From Streptomyces zinciresistens K42 (GTDB lineage: Bacteria > Actinomycetota > Actinomycetes > Streptomycetales > Streptomycetaceae), in NCBI RefSeq assembly GCF_000225525.1, contig NZ_AGBF01000023.1, positions 1-64,000 of the forward strand: 64,000 nucleotides of DNA, written 5' to 3'. This document shows positions 1 through 8,409 of this stretch, one piece after another. A program made the position numbers and the translations under genes. The notes under the pieces are model-generated. The model did no database searches. It worked only from the letters and a program-made list of their open reading frames with translations, and was not told the origin of the DNA. Every line of letters starts with the position of its first letter. Position 1 is the first letter of the stretch.

Positions 1-127
1 GCTGTCCTGCCCATCCCCGCCCGACCCTTCCCGGCCGCGCCGTCGGCCCCGCGCCGTCCGCCCGGGACGTCCGGCCGCCGACGCCACCGCGGACCATGGC
101 ACGGGGCCCCGCGGCGCCCCCTCGGCC

Positions 128-517
128 TCAATCCCCGGAGCCCGCGCCCAACTCCGGGTGGGCGTCCAGGAGTCGGGGCGGAGCCGCCTGGCGCCAGGAG
201 TCGGCCAGGATGTCCCGCAACTCGGCCTCGTCCTCCAGGGCCGCGAGCCGGGCCCGCACCCACGCGAACTGGGCCTCGTGTCCGGCGATCCAGAACTTCT
301 CCGGCTCGGCGAGCACCAGTTCGCCGCGCTCCTCCTTCGGGCAGCGCACCGCGAGGGAGGTCTCCTCCTCGGGCAGTGTCGCGAACATCTTCCCCGCGAC
401 CCGGAACGTGGGCATGTTCCAGGCGATCTTCTCCGAGCTGTCCGGCAGGGAGAGGGCGATACGGCGTACGTCTTCGGCGTCCGGCATGGCAGGCACGCTA
501 TCGGCCGCCTCTGACAA
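128..517 (-). CDS. MmcQ/YjbR-like DNA-binding-fold protein
   Basis: A 129-residue protein with the layout of the MmcQ/YjbR family: a short N-terminal helix (DAEDVRRIALSLPDSSEKIAWNMP), a glycine-containing strand (FRVAGKMFATLPEEETSLAVRC), then WIAGHEAQFAWVRARLAAL and a helical C-terminus. The family has a CyaY-like double-wing fold; its members are small, and no biochemical role is established for most of them. The length is typical. It ends just downstream of a frameshifted acetyltransferase on the same strand, so the two may once have shared a transcript. Family assignment is by recognition of the motif pattern only; function is not inferable. Confidence 0.75.
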   Translation of the reverse strand: MSEAADSVPAMPDAEDVRRIALSLPDSSEKIAWNMPTFRVAGKMFATLPEEETSLAVRCPKEERGELVLAEPEKFWIAGHEAQFAWVRARLAALEDEAELRDILADSWRQAAPPRLLDAHPELGAGSGD

Positions 518-1050
518 TCACCCCGCGGCGGCGGGCGGGCCCAGGTGCTTGCAGGAGAGCGTCGTCGGCCGCGGGGCGCCGTCCGGGACGGCCGCGCAGC
601 CGGGGACCACTCCGGCGCGGGTCCAGCCGGCCGAGCCGTACAGGCGTTCCGCGGGGCTGCCGCTCCCGGTGTCCAGATGCAGCAGGGTGATGCCCGCGCG
701 TACGGCCGCGTCCTCCGCGGTGGCCAGGAGCGCGCGTCCGAGGCAGCCCCCGCGCGCGTGGCGGTGCCCCATCAGCTCGCCAGTGCGGCGCGGTGCCGGC
801 TGTTGGGCCTGCCGGCGAGGGCCAGGCTGACCGTGCCGAGGACCCGGCCGCCGTCGTGCGCCGCCCACACCAGCGGGGTGCCGTCGGCGACGGCGCCGGA
901 GCGCCCCTTCCACCGGGCGAGCGCCGCGGGCGGGTCCAGCGGCGCGAGGAAGCCGACGGAGGCTCCGTCGCGCACGGCGTCCACCAGCAGCTCCGCCAGG
1001 CCCTCGATCCTCTCGTCCAGCCCGGCCGCGTCCACGCGCGTGACGCTCAC
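518..1050 (-). pseudogene. GNAT-family N-acetyltransferase, frameshifted
   Basis: The N-terminal half (from GTG at 1050: VSVTRVDAAGLDERIEGLAELL ... WAAHDGGRVLGTVSLAL) and the C-terminal half (HARGGCLGRALLATAEDAAVRAGITLLHLDT ... AERLYGSAGW) are both recognisable GNAT segments but lie in different frames. The first frame stops soon after RHRAALAS near 770-790, exactly where the acetyl-CoA-binding motif (R-G-x-G-x-G/A, here RGGCLG) should begin, and the second frame carries on at once. A single-base indel would restore one protein of about 175 residues. Several normally conserved residues in the second half also look altered (GGC for GRG), which favours real decay over a sequencing slip, but the latter cannot be excluded. 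Confidence 0.7.
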
Positions 1051-1281
1051 GCCAGCACCGCCACGCGCGCGTACCGCGCGCCGCCGGGACCGGGGCGTCG
1101 CGGCAGCGTCGGCCACCGCATCCCTGTCCGCGGGCGGACGCCGGTGCCGTGGCGCTGCCCGGCGCCGCACGGGGTCACGTCGCGTGCGCGGGCGGCGGCG
1201 GTGTCCGGGGCGGCGTCGGCGGTGGTCCGTCTCATGGCCGTGACGCTGTGCCGCCCATGAGACGCCCGTGTTGCGGGACGC

Positions 1282-2184
1282 TCACTCGGCGGCTGCCCGG
1301 CTCAGTGCCTCGAGGACGGGGCGGATCAGGGGATGCGCCTCGGCCCCCCGGCGTACGGCGGCGAAGACCCGCCGCGTGGGCGCGTCACCGTCCACGGGCC
1401 GTACGACGACTCCGGTGAGGTCCATGCCGCGCAGGGCGGAGCGCGGCACGAGGGCCACGCCCGCGTCGGCCGAGGCGAGCGCGACGACCGCGCGGAAGTC
1501 GTCGGAGGAGTGGGCGAGGCGCGGCTGGAAACCGGCGCTCTCGCAGGCCAGGACCACCACGTCGTGGCAGGGATTGCCGGGGTAGGGCCCGATCCAGGTG
1601 TCCTTGGCCAGCTCGGCGAGCGGGACCTCGGCGGTGTCGGCGAGCCGGTGGCCGACCGGGACGACCGCGTCGAAGGGCTCGGCGTACAGCGGCACAGGGG
1701 TCAGCCGGGGGTCGTCGGCGGGCGGCGCACCGCGGTACTCCACGGCCACCGCGACGTCGACCTGCCGGTCCAGGACCATCGGCAGGCTGGCGTCGCCCTC
1801 GGCGTCCTGGACCCGGATGCGGATGCCGGGGGCGGTCCTGGCGAGGCGGGCCACCGCGGGGGCGACGACCAGGGCGATCCCGGTCGCGAAGGACGCCACG
1901 GTGACGGTGCCCGCCTCGCCGGAGCCGTACGCCGCGAGCTCGGCCTCGGCGCGCTCCAGCTGGGCGAGGACGGCGTTGGTGTGGCTGAGCAGGATCTCAC
2001 CGGCCGCGGTCAGCCGTACGCCCTTGGCGCCGCGCTCCACCAGCCGGTGCCCGGTCTCCTGCTCCAGCGCGGTGAGCTGCTGGGAGACCGCGGAGGGGGT
2101 CAGGTAGAGCGCGGCGGCAGCCGCCGTCACGGTGCGGTGGTCGGCCACCGCACGGAGGATGTGGAGCCGCCGCGCCTCGATCAT
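1282..2184 (-). CDS. LysR-family transcriptional regulator
   Basis: A 300-residue protein, the normal length for the family. The N-terminal winged helix-turn-helix is clear (HILRAVADHRTVTAAAAALYL, then TPSAVSQQLTALEQETGHRL, then LTAAGEILLSH), followed by the periplasmic-binding-like effector domain (residues ~90-295: GTVTVASFATGIALVVAPAV ... SDDFRAVVALASADAGVALVPRSAL). It is encoded 37 bp downstream of kbl on the same strand, so it may be co-transcribed with kbl/tdh. LysR regulators more often sit divergent from their target, so a link to threonine catabolism is only a suggestion from position. The effector is unknown. Confidence 0.9.
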   Translation of the reverse strand: MIEARRLHILRAVADHRTVTAAAAALYLTPSAVSQQLTALEQETGHRLVERGAKGVRLTAAGEILLSHTNAVLAQLERAEAELAAYGSGEAGTVTVASFATGIALVVAPAVARLARTAPGIRIRVQDAEGDASLPMVLDRQVDVAVAVEYRGAPPADDPRLTPVPLYAEPFDAVVPVGHRLADTAEVPLAELAKDTWIGPYPGNPCHDVVVLACESAGFQPRLAHSSDDFRAVVALASADAGVALVPRSALRGMDLTGVVVRPVDGDAPTRRVFAAVRRGAEAHPLIRPVLEALSRAAAE

Positions 2185-2221
2185 GGGACCGATTATCGCA
2201 AGGTGTCCGGCATGCCGGACG

Positions 2222-3415
2222 TCAGCCTTCCAGTTCGCTCCGGGCGGCGACGAAGGCGTCGACGGCGCGGTCGACGTCGTCCGTGGAGTGCGCGGCGGAG
2301 AGCTGGACGCGGATGCGGGCCTGGCCCTGCGGCACGACCGGGTACGAGAAGCCGATCACGTAGACCCCGCGCTCCAGCAGGAGTTCCGCCATCCGGCCGG
2401 CGACGGAGGCGTCGCCGATCATCACCGGGGCGATGGCGTGGTCGCCGGGGAGGATGTCGAAGCCCTCCTCGGTCATGCGGCGGCGGAACAGCGCCGTGTT
2501 CTCGGCCAGCCGTAGGCGCAGGTCGTCGGCGGACTCCAGCAGGTCGAGGACCTTCAGGGAGGCGGCGGCGATCACCGGGGCGAGGGTGTTGGAGAACAGG
2601 TAGGGCCGCGAGCGCTGGCGCAGCAGGGCGACGATCTCGGCGCGGGCGGCGACATAGCCGCCGGAGGCGCCGCCGAGGGCCTTGCCGAGGGTGCCGGTGA
2701 TGATGTCGACGCGGTCCATGACGCCGTGGAGTTCGGGGGTGCCGCGGCCGCCGGGGCCGACGAAGCCGACGGCGTGCGAGTCGTCGACCATGACCATGGC
2801 GTCGTAGCGGTCGGCGAGGTCGCAGATCTCGCTCAGCGGGGCCACGTAGCCGTCCATGGAGAAGACTCCGTCGGTGACGACCAGTCGGCGCCGGGCGTCG
2901 GCGGCGTCCTTCAACTGCCTTTCCAGGTCGGCGAGATCGCGGTTGGCGTAGCGGAGGCGGCGGGCCTTGGACAGCCGGATGCCGTCGATGATCGACGCGT
3001 GGTTCAGGGCGTCGGAGATGACCGCGTCCTCCGGGCCGAGCAGTGTCTCGAACACACCGCCGTTGGCGTCGAAGCAGGAGGAGTAGAGGATCGTGTCCTC
3101 CTGGCCGAGGAACGCCGAGAGCCTGCCCTCCAGTTCCTTGTGCACCTCCTGCGTGCCGCAGATGAAGCGGACGGAGGCCATGCCGTAGCCCCAGCGGTCC
3201 AGCGCCTCGTGGGCGGCGGCGACGACCTCGGGGTGGTCGGCGAGGCCGAGGTAGTTGTTGGCGCAGAAGTTGAGGACCTCGCCGGGGCGGCCGCCTGCGG
3301 TGACGTTGACGGTCGCGGACTGCGGGGTCCCGATGACGCGCTCGGGCTTGTGCAGGCCGGCGGCGCGGATCTCGTCGAGGGTGGCGCGCAGGTCGTCGCG
3401 CACGGAGTCGAACAT
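2222..3415 (-). CDS. kbl: Glycine C-acetyltransferase (2-amino-3-ketobutyrate CoA ligase)
   Basis: PLP-dependent alpha-oxoamine synthase, 397 residues, the family's usual length. It cleaves 2-amino-3-oxobutyrate with CoA to glycine and acetyl-CoA, the second step of threonine breakdown. Visible signatures: [15 protein letters not shown] near the N-terminus, [28 protein letters not shown] (PLP-contacting Asp and His) and the Schiff-base lysine in [16 protein letters not shown]. Its start is 40 bp downstream of the stop of tdh on the same strand, which gives the classical tdh-kbl pair and supports KBL over other members of the family (AONS, ALAS, SPT). Confidence 0.93.
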   Translation of the reverse strand: MFDSVRDDLRATLDEIRAAGLHKPERVIGTPQSATVNVTAGGRPGEVLNFCANNYLGLADHPEVVAAAHEALDRWGYGMASVRFICGTQEVHKELEGRLSAFLGQEDTILYSSCFDANGGVFETLLGPEDAVISDALNHASIIDGIRLSKARRLRYANRDLADLERQLKDAADARRRLVVTDGVFSMDGYVAPLSEICDLADRYDAMVMVDDSHAVGFVGPGGRGTPELHGVMDRVDIITGTLGKALGGASGGYVAARAEIVALLRQRSRPYLFSNTLAPVIAAASLKVLDLLESADDLRLRLAENTALFRRRMTEEGFDILPGDHAIAPVMIGDASVAGRMAELLLERGVYVIGFSYPVVPQGQARIRVQLSAAHSTDDVDRAVDAFVAARSELEG

Positions 3416-3455
3416 GTCAAAAGCTCCCAGGGATGCGGATGGCTGACGCGGCGGG

Positions 3456-4484
3456 CTACGCGGTCCAGTCGAGGATGACCTTGCCGCCGCGGCCGCTCGC
3501 CGCGTCGTCGAACGCGGCCTCGAAGTCGCGGTACCCGTAGCGGCCCGTGATCACGGGTGCGAGGTCGAGGCCGCCTTCCAGCAGCACGGACATGGCGTAC
3601 CAGGTCTCGAACATCTCGCGGCCGTAGATCCCCTTGACGGTGATCATCGAGGTGACGATCCGGGCCCAGTCGACGGGGAACTCCTCGGCGGGCAGGCCGA
3701 GCATGGCGATCCGGCCGCCGTGCGTCATGTTGGCGATCATGTCGCGCATGGCCTCGGCCCGGCCGGACATCTCCAGGCCGATGTCGAAGCCCTCGCGCAG
3801 GCCGAGTGCGCGCTGGCCGTCGGCGATGGACGTCCGCGACACGTTCAGGGCGAGGGTGACGCCGATCTTGCGGGCGAGCTCCAGCCGCTCCTCGCTGACG
3901 TCGGTGACGACGACGTGGCGGGCACCGGCGTGGCGGGCCACGGCCGCCGCCATCAGACCGATCGGTCCGGCGCCGGTGATCAGGACGTCCTCGCCGACCA
4001 CGGGGAAGGACAGCGCGGTGTGCACCGCGTTGCCGAACGGGTCGAAGATCGCGGCCACGTCGAGGTCGACGGGCACCCGGTGCACCCACACGTTGCCCGC
4101 GGGCAGGACCACGTACTCGGCGAAGGCTCCGTCGCGTCCGACGCCGAGGCCGATGGTGGCGCGGCACAGGTGGCGCCGCCCGGCCAGGCAGTTGCGGCAC
4201 TTGCCGCACACCAGGTGGCCCTCGCCGCTGACCCGGTCGCCGACGGTGATGTCGCTGACGTCGCGGCCGGTCTCGACGACCTCGCCGACGAACTCGTGAC
4301 CGAGGACCAGCGGGGTGCGGATCGCCTGCCGCGCCCAGCCGTCCCAGGACCGGATGTGCAGGTCGGTGCCGCAGATGCCGGTGCGCTGCACCTTGATCAG
4401 TACGTCGCCGGGCCCGACGGCCGGTTCCGGCACGTCCGCGAGCCAGAGTCCGGGCTCCGCCTTCTGCTTGACCAGCGCCTTCAA
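3456..4484 (-). CDS. tdh: L-threonine 3-dehydrogenase
   Basis: Zinc-dependent medium-chain dehydrogenase oxidising threonine to 2-amino-3-ketobutyrate, which Kbl then cleaves. Catalytic and structural zinc ligands are visible: [17 protein letters not shown], and the four-cysteine lobe [15 protein letters not shown]. The Rossmann motif is [22 protein letters not shown] place the start at the TTG at 4484 (protein begins [20 protein letters not shown] after the initiator), giving 342 residues, the typical TDH size. The frame stays open to 4625, but that extension is arginine/proline-rich and runs into an inverted-repeat element, so it is unlikely to be translated. Operon partner is kbl immediately downstream. 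Confidence 0.93.
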   Translation of the reverse strand: MKALVKQKAEPGLWLADVPEPAVGPGDVLIKVQRTGICGTDLHIRSWDGWARQAIRTPLVLGHEFVGEVVETGRDVSDITVGDRVSGEGHLVCGKCRNCLAGRRHLCRATIGLGVGRDGAFAEYVVLPAGNVWVHRVPVDLDVAAIFDPFGNAVHTALSFPVVGEDVLITGAGPIGLMAAAVARHAGARHVVVTDVSEERLELARKIGVTLALNVSRTSIADGQRALGLREGFDIGLEMSGRAEAMRDMIANMTHGGRIAMLGLPAEEFPVDWARIVTSMITVKGIYGREMFETWYAMSVLLEGGLDLAPVITGRYGYRDFEAAFDDAASGRGGKVILDWTA

Positions 4485-4562
4485 CGCTACGGCTCCTGTG
4501 GGGTGCGTCCTTGCCGCGAGCGCACCGAGCGGGGCCGCGGCCGGGGGGTGGGGTGGAATCGC

Positions 4563-4633
4563 CTGGTGCTGTGGGCCGGGAGGGACCGTGCCGGGCGTCG
4601 CGAGCCGGTGAACGTTTCCGGCCACAGCACTAG
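4563..4633. mobile_element. Short MITE-like inverted-repeat element in the tdh leader
   Basis: The left end (4563-4580) begins ctggtgctgtgggccggg. The right end (4605-4633), read on the other strand, begins ctagtgctgtggccgg and continues into gttcaccgg. The ends therefore form an imperfect inverted repeat. The right end and the adjoining gtgccgggcgtcg-gagccggtgaac stretch also match the right end of the larger element at 29852-30018, so this looks like an internally deleted copy of the same family. No clean target duplication is visible here. As RNA it would fold into a long hairpin in the 5' leader of tdh, so a regulatory RNA role is the alternative. Confidence 0.55.
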
Positions 4634-4944
4634 AATCTGCCGCACCTCGGCTCCCTGGTCCATCGAGGATTTCTTAAGCGGCGTCACAGCTCTACTTCAC
4701 ACCCTGCGCACGGCCCCGTCGCGCCCGTTGCCCCACACGGGTGACCGGGCGGGGCAGAGGGCGCGCGGGGCGGAGGGCGGGGCTCCGGCCGGCTTCCGGG
4801 TCGGCCGCCGGGCGGTGCGGCGGGTCGCCGGGCTCGCTGTCCCGGGCGCGAGACCTGGTAGCGCGCGATGTACCGGCCGTCCCCCGGCCGTCTCGCGAGG
4901 ACGGCCGGCCTGACGGTGACGAGGGCACGGCCGGTGAACGTGAA

Positions 4945-5042
<98 letters not shown>

Positions 5043-5214
5043 ACCCGAGCACACGGCCGCGGCCGTCACCGTGCCGCGGTTCGGCTCCGTACCCGCCATG
5101 GTCGCAGGAGGCCCCACTAGGCACGGAACGGAGCGAGAATCGGTACGGGCACCCGGACCGCCGACGCCGTCCGCGACGCCCTCGTACCGCTGGCCGACTG
5201 ACCTGGAGCCGCTC

Positions 5215-5820
5215 ATGAACACCGCACGGGACCTCGCGATCGTCGCCCTGGACCTGGCCAAGGACCACCCCGTGAACCAGGGCGAACTCTCGCTCGCGCT
5301 GGCCGCGGCCGAGGTGTTCGACCTGCTGGACGCCGGTGCCCTCGCACTCGACGGCGACCGCATCACCCCCAACGCCCAGGCGCCGACCGGCGATCCGCTC
5401 CTGGACGACGCCGCCTCCTCGCTGGTGCGGCGGGAGCCGTACGAGACGGTCGAGGAGTGGCTGTGGCGCCGGGGGCGCGGGCTCGGCCAGACCTACGTCG
5501 CCGACATGGAGCGTGCGGGGCTCACGGTGCGGCCCCGCGGCCGCCGGATCCCGTTGCGGACCGGGCGTACCGTGCCGGTGGACTCCGCGGTCCGGCAGCG
5601 GGCCGAGGAACGCTGGAGCACGCGCGAGCCCCTGCTGGTCGCCCTGGCCGACGCCGCCGGGGTGGAGGGTGATGTGCCCGACCAGAACACGGACCCGGAC
5701 GACGACAGGGTCACGGCCGTGCTGGCCGCCCTCGGCGACGCGGTGATGGAACTGGAGGCCGTACGCCAGCGGCGGGCCATCGAGGACGCCGCCTTCGACA
5801 ACGTCTGGCGCGGCTTCTAG
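5215..5820 (+). CDS. GPP34 (GOLPH3/VPS74-like) family phosphoprotein
   Basis: A 201-residue protein beginning MNTARDLAIVALDLAKDHP. It shows the features of actinobacterial GPP34-domain proteins: an N-terminal helix, LSLALAAAEVFDLLDAGALALDGDRITP (the family's 'L-A-x-A-E-x-x-D-L' core), DPLLDDAASSLVRREPYETVEEWLWRRG, and a C-terminal basic/acidic helix with LGDAVMELEAVRQRRAIEDAAF. In eukaryotes the domain binds phosphatidylinositol-4-phosphate; bacterial members have no established role. The start is supported by GGAG six bases upstream of ATG. The gene stands alone after the hexanucleotide repeat. Confidence 0.8.
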   Translation: MNTARDLAIVALDLAKDHPVNQGELSLALAAAEVFDLLDAGALALDGDRITPNAQAPTGDPLLDDAASSLVRREPYETVEEWLWRRGRGLGQTYVADMERAGLTVRPRGRRIPLRTGRTVPVDSAVRQRAEERWSTREPLLVALADAAGVEGDVPDQNTDPDDDRVTAVLAALGDAVMELEAVRQRRAIEDAAFDNVWRGF

Positions 5821-5868
5821 GCCGTGTCGTGGGAAGGGCACCGTCGGCGTGTCCTGAGAGGGGCGTCG

Positions 5869-6244
5869 TCAGCGGGCGCACGGGAGGGCCAGGCGGTTGC
5901 CCCGCGGCGGGCCGGGGCGCTCGGTGCTGCGGTGGAGCTTCGCGAGCCTGACCTGGCCCTCCGACTGGGCCACCACCGCCCACGCGGCCTTCGGTGGGTC
6001 CGCCACATGTGCCTCGCCCCGCTCGCACGCCTGCGCGACGACCGCCTCGACCATGTCGGCCTGTGCCTCGAAGTTCTCCGGGAGCCGCGCGTACGGCCTC
6101 GGTGTCGCGGAGATACGCGCCGAGGCCGGTCGGGCCCCGGGAGCCGCGCGCGTACGCCCTCGGTCCGGTTGCCCGGCTCCGGGGGGAGGTTCCCGAACAG
6201 ACAGGCGAGACTCTTCTGCCGGGCGTCGCTGGTTCGTCCCGCAC
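5869..6244 (-). pseudogene. Degraded ORF of unknown family
   Basis: The minus strand carries a stretch that reads like real protein in two frames. The sequence GLGAYLRDTEAVR lies in one frame and continues as RLPENFEAQADMVEAVVAQACERGEAHVADPPKAAWAVVAQSEGQVRLAKLHRSTERPG in another, with the frame change near 6085-6100. The joined segment has normal streptomycete composition, whereas the arginine/proline-rich flanks do not. I do not recognise the family. It is probably the C-terminal remnant of a larger gene. There is no start or ribosome site that would make it an intact gene. Confidence 0.35.
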
Positions 6245-6297
6245 GCGGCGTGACGGCGGTAATGCACCGGTCGGCCGGGAGAGACGCGTCCGGGTGC

Positions 6298-6876
6298 TCA
6301 GAGCAGCGGAAGCCCGTCCGCCTGCCGGCGCTCCAGCCGTGCGACCAGGTCCGCCGCGGCGGCCTTGATGGTCTCCAGCCCGGCCTTCCCCCAGGGCCGC
6401 GGCTCCATGTCGACGACGCTCACCGTGCCCAGCACCGTCCCCGTGGAGTCGGTCAGCGGGGCGCCCAGGTACGAGCGGACGCCGTGCTCGTCGACGATCG
6501 GATTCCCGGCGAACCGCGGATAGTCCCGGACGTCCTCCAGGACCAGTGCCTTGCGTCGGACGACCACATGGGGGCAGAAGCCATGGTCCCAGCCCATACG
6601 GCGGACCAGCGCGGGCTTTCGGTCGCCGCCCCGGGAGAGGTTCACGGCGTCGCGCACATGCAGCCCGGCGAAGAACTGGTGGTGCTCGCCGATGAAGTTG
6701 ACCATGGCGTAGGGCGCCGCGGTCAGCTCGGCGAGACGGTCCGCGAAGACGTCCAGGGCCGGATCGGGCTGCTCCCCCAGGCCCAGTTCGTGCAGCCGCG
6801 CGGCGCGCGCGGAGGGTTCCTTGTCGTCGGGAGTGAGCAGCAGACGGGCGACCGGGTGCGGTGGGCCGTAGCTCAT
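6298..6876 (-). CDS. GAF-domain protein associated with the conservon
   Basis: A 192-residue protein that is essentially one GAF domain: DVFADRLAELTAAPYAMVNFIGEHHQFFAGLHV, then GFCPHVVVRRKALVLEDVRDYPRFAGNPIVDEHGVRSYLGAPLTDSTGTVLGTVSVVDMEPRPW. GAF domains are small-molecule or redox-sensing modules. The start is taken at the ATG at 6876 (MSYGPPHPV). It follows cvnD by 61 bp on the same strand and is therefore probably the last gene of the conservon transcript. The Cys-Pro-His in GFCPHV is at the position where free-standing GAF proteins often carry a sensing cysteine. No output domain is present, so it presumably acts through a partner. Confidence 0.85.
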   Translation of the reverse strand: MSYGPPHPVARLLLTPDDKEPSARAARLHELGLGEQPDPALDVFADRLAELTAAPYAMVNFIGEHHQFFAGLHVRDAVNLSRGGDRKPALVRRMGWDHGFCPHVVVRRKALVLEDVRDYPRFAGNPIVDEHGVRSYLGAPLTDSTGTVLGTVSVVDMEPRPWGKAGLETIKAAAADLVARLERRQADGLPLL

Positions 6877-6937
6877 GGGCGGATTCCGTCGCTGTGGGCG
6901 TAGCTCATATGCGGCTCCGAGGGGGTGTGGGTGCGTG

Positions 6938-7537
6938 TCACATGTGGGCGCCATGGCTCGGCGCGTGGGCGGGTGCGTGGGCGATGAGGTGCCGTACCAG
7001 GGTCAGCAGGGTCTGGACGCCGGAACTGGAGATGCGGGCGTCGCAGCGCACGACCGGGATCTCGGGGTCGAGGTCGAGGGCGGCCCGGACCTCTTCGGGT
7101 TCGTACCGGTGTCCGCCGTCGAACTCGTTGATCGCGATGATGAAGCCCAGGCCCCGCTGTTCGAAGAAGTCCACTGCGGCGAAGCAGTCCTCCAGGCGCC
7201 GGGTGTCGGCGAGGATGACCGCTCCGAGTGCGCCCTCGGAGAGCTCGTCCCACATGAACCAGAACCGCTCCTGTCCCGGGGTGCCGAAGAGGTACAGCAC
7301 ATGTGCCGGGTCCAGGGTGATCCGGCCGAAGTCCATGGCGACGGTCGTCTCGACCTTGTTCTCCACGCCTTCCAGGCTGTCGGTCGCCGCGCTGACGGTC
7401 GTGAGCAGTTCCTCGGTGCTCAGCGGCGCGATCTCGCTCACCGCGCCCACGAAGGTGGTCTTGCCGACCCCGAATCCTCCCGCCACCAAGATCTTCAGTG
7501 CGGTGGGGAAGGGGTCAGAGCTGTCGTCGTAGTCCAT
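6938..7537 (-). CDS. cvnD: Conservon small GTPase-like protein CvnD
   Basis: A 199-residue ATP/GTP-binding protein with the P-loop GGFGVGKTT at residues 20-28, the switch-II-like segment LYLFGTPGQERFWFMWDELSEGALGAVILADTRR, and INEFDGG in place of the canonical NKxD. This matches the MglA/Gtr-like GTPases that form the fourth component of streptomycete conservons (CvnA sensor, CvnB roadblock, CvnC DUF742, CvnD GTPase). It overlaps the end of cvnC by 23 bp, so translation is likely coupled. In the known systems the components assemble at the membrane in a way that resembles G-protein-coupled signalling. Confidence 0.92.
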   Translation of the reverse strand: MDYDDSSDPFPTALKILVAGGFGVGKTTFVGAVSEIAPLSTEELLTTVSAATDSLEGVENKVETTVAMDFGRITLDPAHVLYLFGTPGQERFWFMWDELSEGALGAVILADTRRLEDCFAAVDFFEQRGLGFIIAINEFDGGHRYEPEEVRAALDLDPEIPVVRCDARISSSGVQTLLTLVRHLIAHAPAHAPSHGAHM

Positions 7538-7886
7538 CGAGCACTGCCTCCAGAAGAGCCCGGTCAGTCGGGTTGTGGTGGAACTCGGGGCTCTTGGTGG
7601 TGAGCGCCCCGCAGTCGACGAGGTCCGACAGCAGCACCTTGGTGACCACCGCCGGCAGCTTCAGGTGCGCCGCGGCCTCGGCGACGGAGACGGGGCCGCG
7701 GCACAGTTCGAGCGCTTGGTCGTGCTCGGGGCCGAGGTAGCCGAGGGGGGTCGCCCCGGTGGCCATGACCTGCGACATGAGGTCGAGCGCGACGGTGGGC
7801 CGGGTACGGCCGTTGCTGACCGTGAAGGGGCGTACGAGCCGTCCGGCCGCGTCGTCGAGCCAGGGCCCGTCGCCGACCGCCGCCAC
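7515..7886 (-). CDS. cvnC: Conservon DUF742 protein CvnC
   Basis: A 123-residue DUF742 protein: GPWLDDAAGRLVRPFTVSNGRTRPTVALDLMSQVMATG, then LGPEHDQALELCRGPVSVAEAAAHLKLPAVVTKVLLSDLVDCGALT and a C-terminal helix LLEAVLDGLRRQL. The domain contains a winged-helix-like segment and is the third member of every conservon. I chose the GTG at 7886 because GAGG lies eight bases upstream; the TTG at 7892 overlapping the cvnB stop is the alternative. The stop overlaps cvnD. Confidence 0.9.
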   Translation of the reverse strand: MAAVGDGPWLDDAAGRLVRPFTVSNGRTRPTVALDLMSQVMATGATPLGYLGPEHDQALELCRGPVSVAEAAAHLKLPAVVTKVLLSDLVDCGALTTKSPEFHHNPTDRALLEAVLDGLRRQL

Positions 7887-7888
7887 CT

Positions 7889-8323
7889 TCAAGGCCTCAT
7901 CGCGGGGGGTTCGGCGGCGTGCTGCCGGGGCGCGGTGACGAGGTACGGGCGGACGCTCTTGACCAGCATCGCCATCTCGTAGCCGAGGACGGCCGCGTCG
8001 GCCTCGCGTCCCGCCAGCACGGCGAGACAGGTGCCGGATCCGGCGGTGGTCACGAACAGCAGGGCCGAGTCGAGTTCGACCACCACCTGCCGTACGTCTC
8101 CGCCGTCGCCGAAGCGGACACCGGCGCTGCGGCCGAGGGAGTACAGGCCGGAGGCCAGGGCCGCCATGTGGTCGGCGCTGTCCGGGTCGAGGCCGTGAAC
8201 CGACTTCACGAGCCCGTCGCAGGAGAGGAGCACCGCGCTGGTGGTGTGCGGTACGCGCTGCACGAGGCCGCTCATCAGCCAGTCGAGGTCGGAGACATGG
8301 GCGGTCGGTGCTTCGCTCGCCAT
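7889..8323 (-). CDS. cvnB: Conservon roadblock/LC7 protein CvnB
   Basis: A 144-residue roadblock/LC7-domain protein: LDWLMSGLVQRVPHTTSAVLLSCDGLVKSVHGLDPDSADHMAALASGLYSLGRSAGVRFGDGG, then VRQVVVELDSALLFVTTAGSGTCLAVLAGREADAAVLGYEMAMLVKSVRPYL. Roadblock proteins act as regulators or GTPase-activating partners of MglA-like GTPases, here CvnD. The start is the ATG at 8323 (MASEAPTAHVSDLDW). It lies between cvnA (86 bp upstream) and cvnC, with which it overlaps or abuts. Confidence 0.92.
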   Translation of the reverse strand: MASEAPTAHVSDLDWLMSGLVQRVPHTTSAVLLSCDGLVKSVHGLDPDSADHMAALASGLYSLGRSAGVRFGDGGDVRQVVVELDSALLFVTTAGSGTCLAVLAGREADAAVLGYEMAMLVKSVRPYLVTAPRQHAAEPPAMRP

Positions 8324-8409
8324 GGTGGATCGACTCCTTGGGGTACGTGGGTCTGCGCTGGGGGTGCGGGCGGGGGTCCGGGCGGACCGCACGCCGGTGC
8401 CAGGGGTGG

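Noticed and set aside
3456..4625. Longer TDH starting at 4625
   Set aside because: The extra 47 residues are Pro/Ala/Arg-rich, arise from the inverted-repeat element, and would make the enzyme longer than the 342-residue norm.
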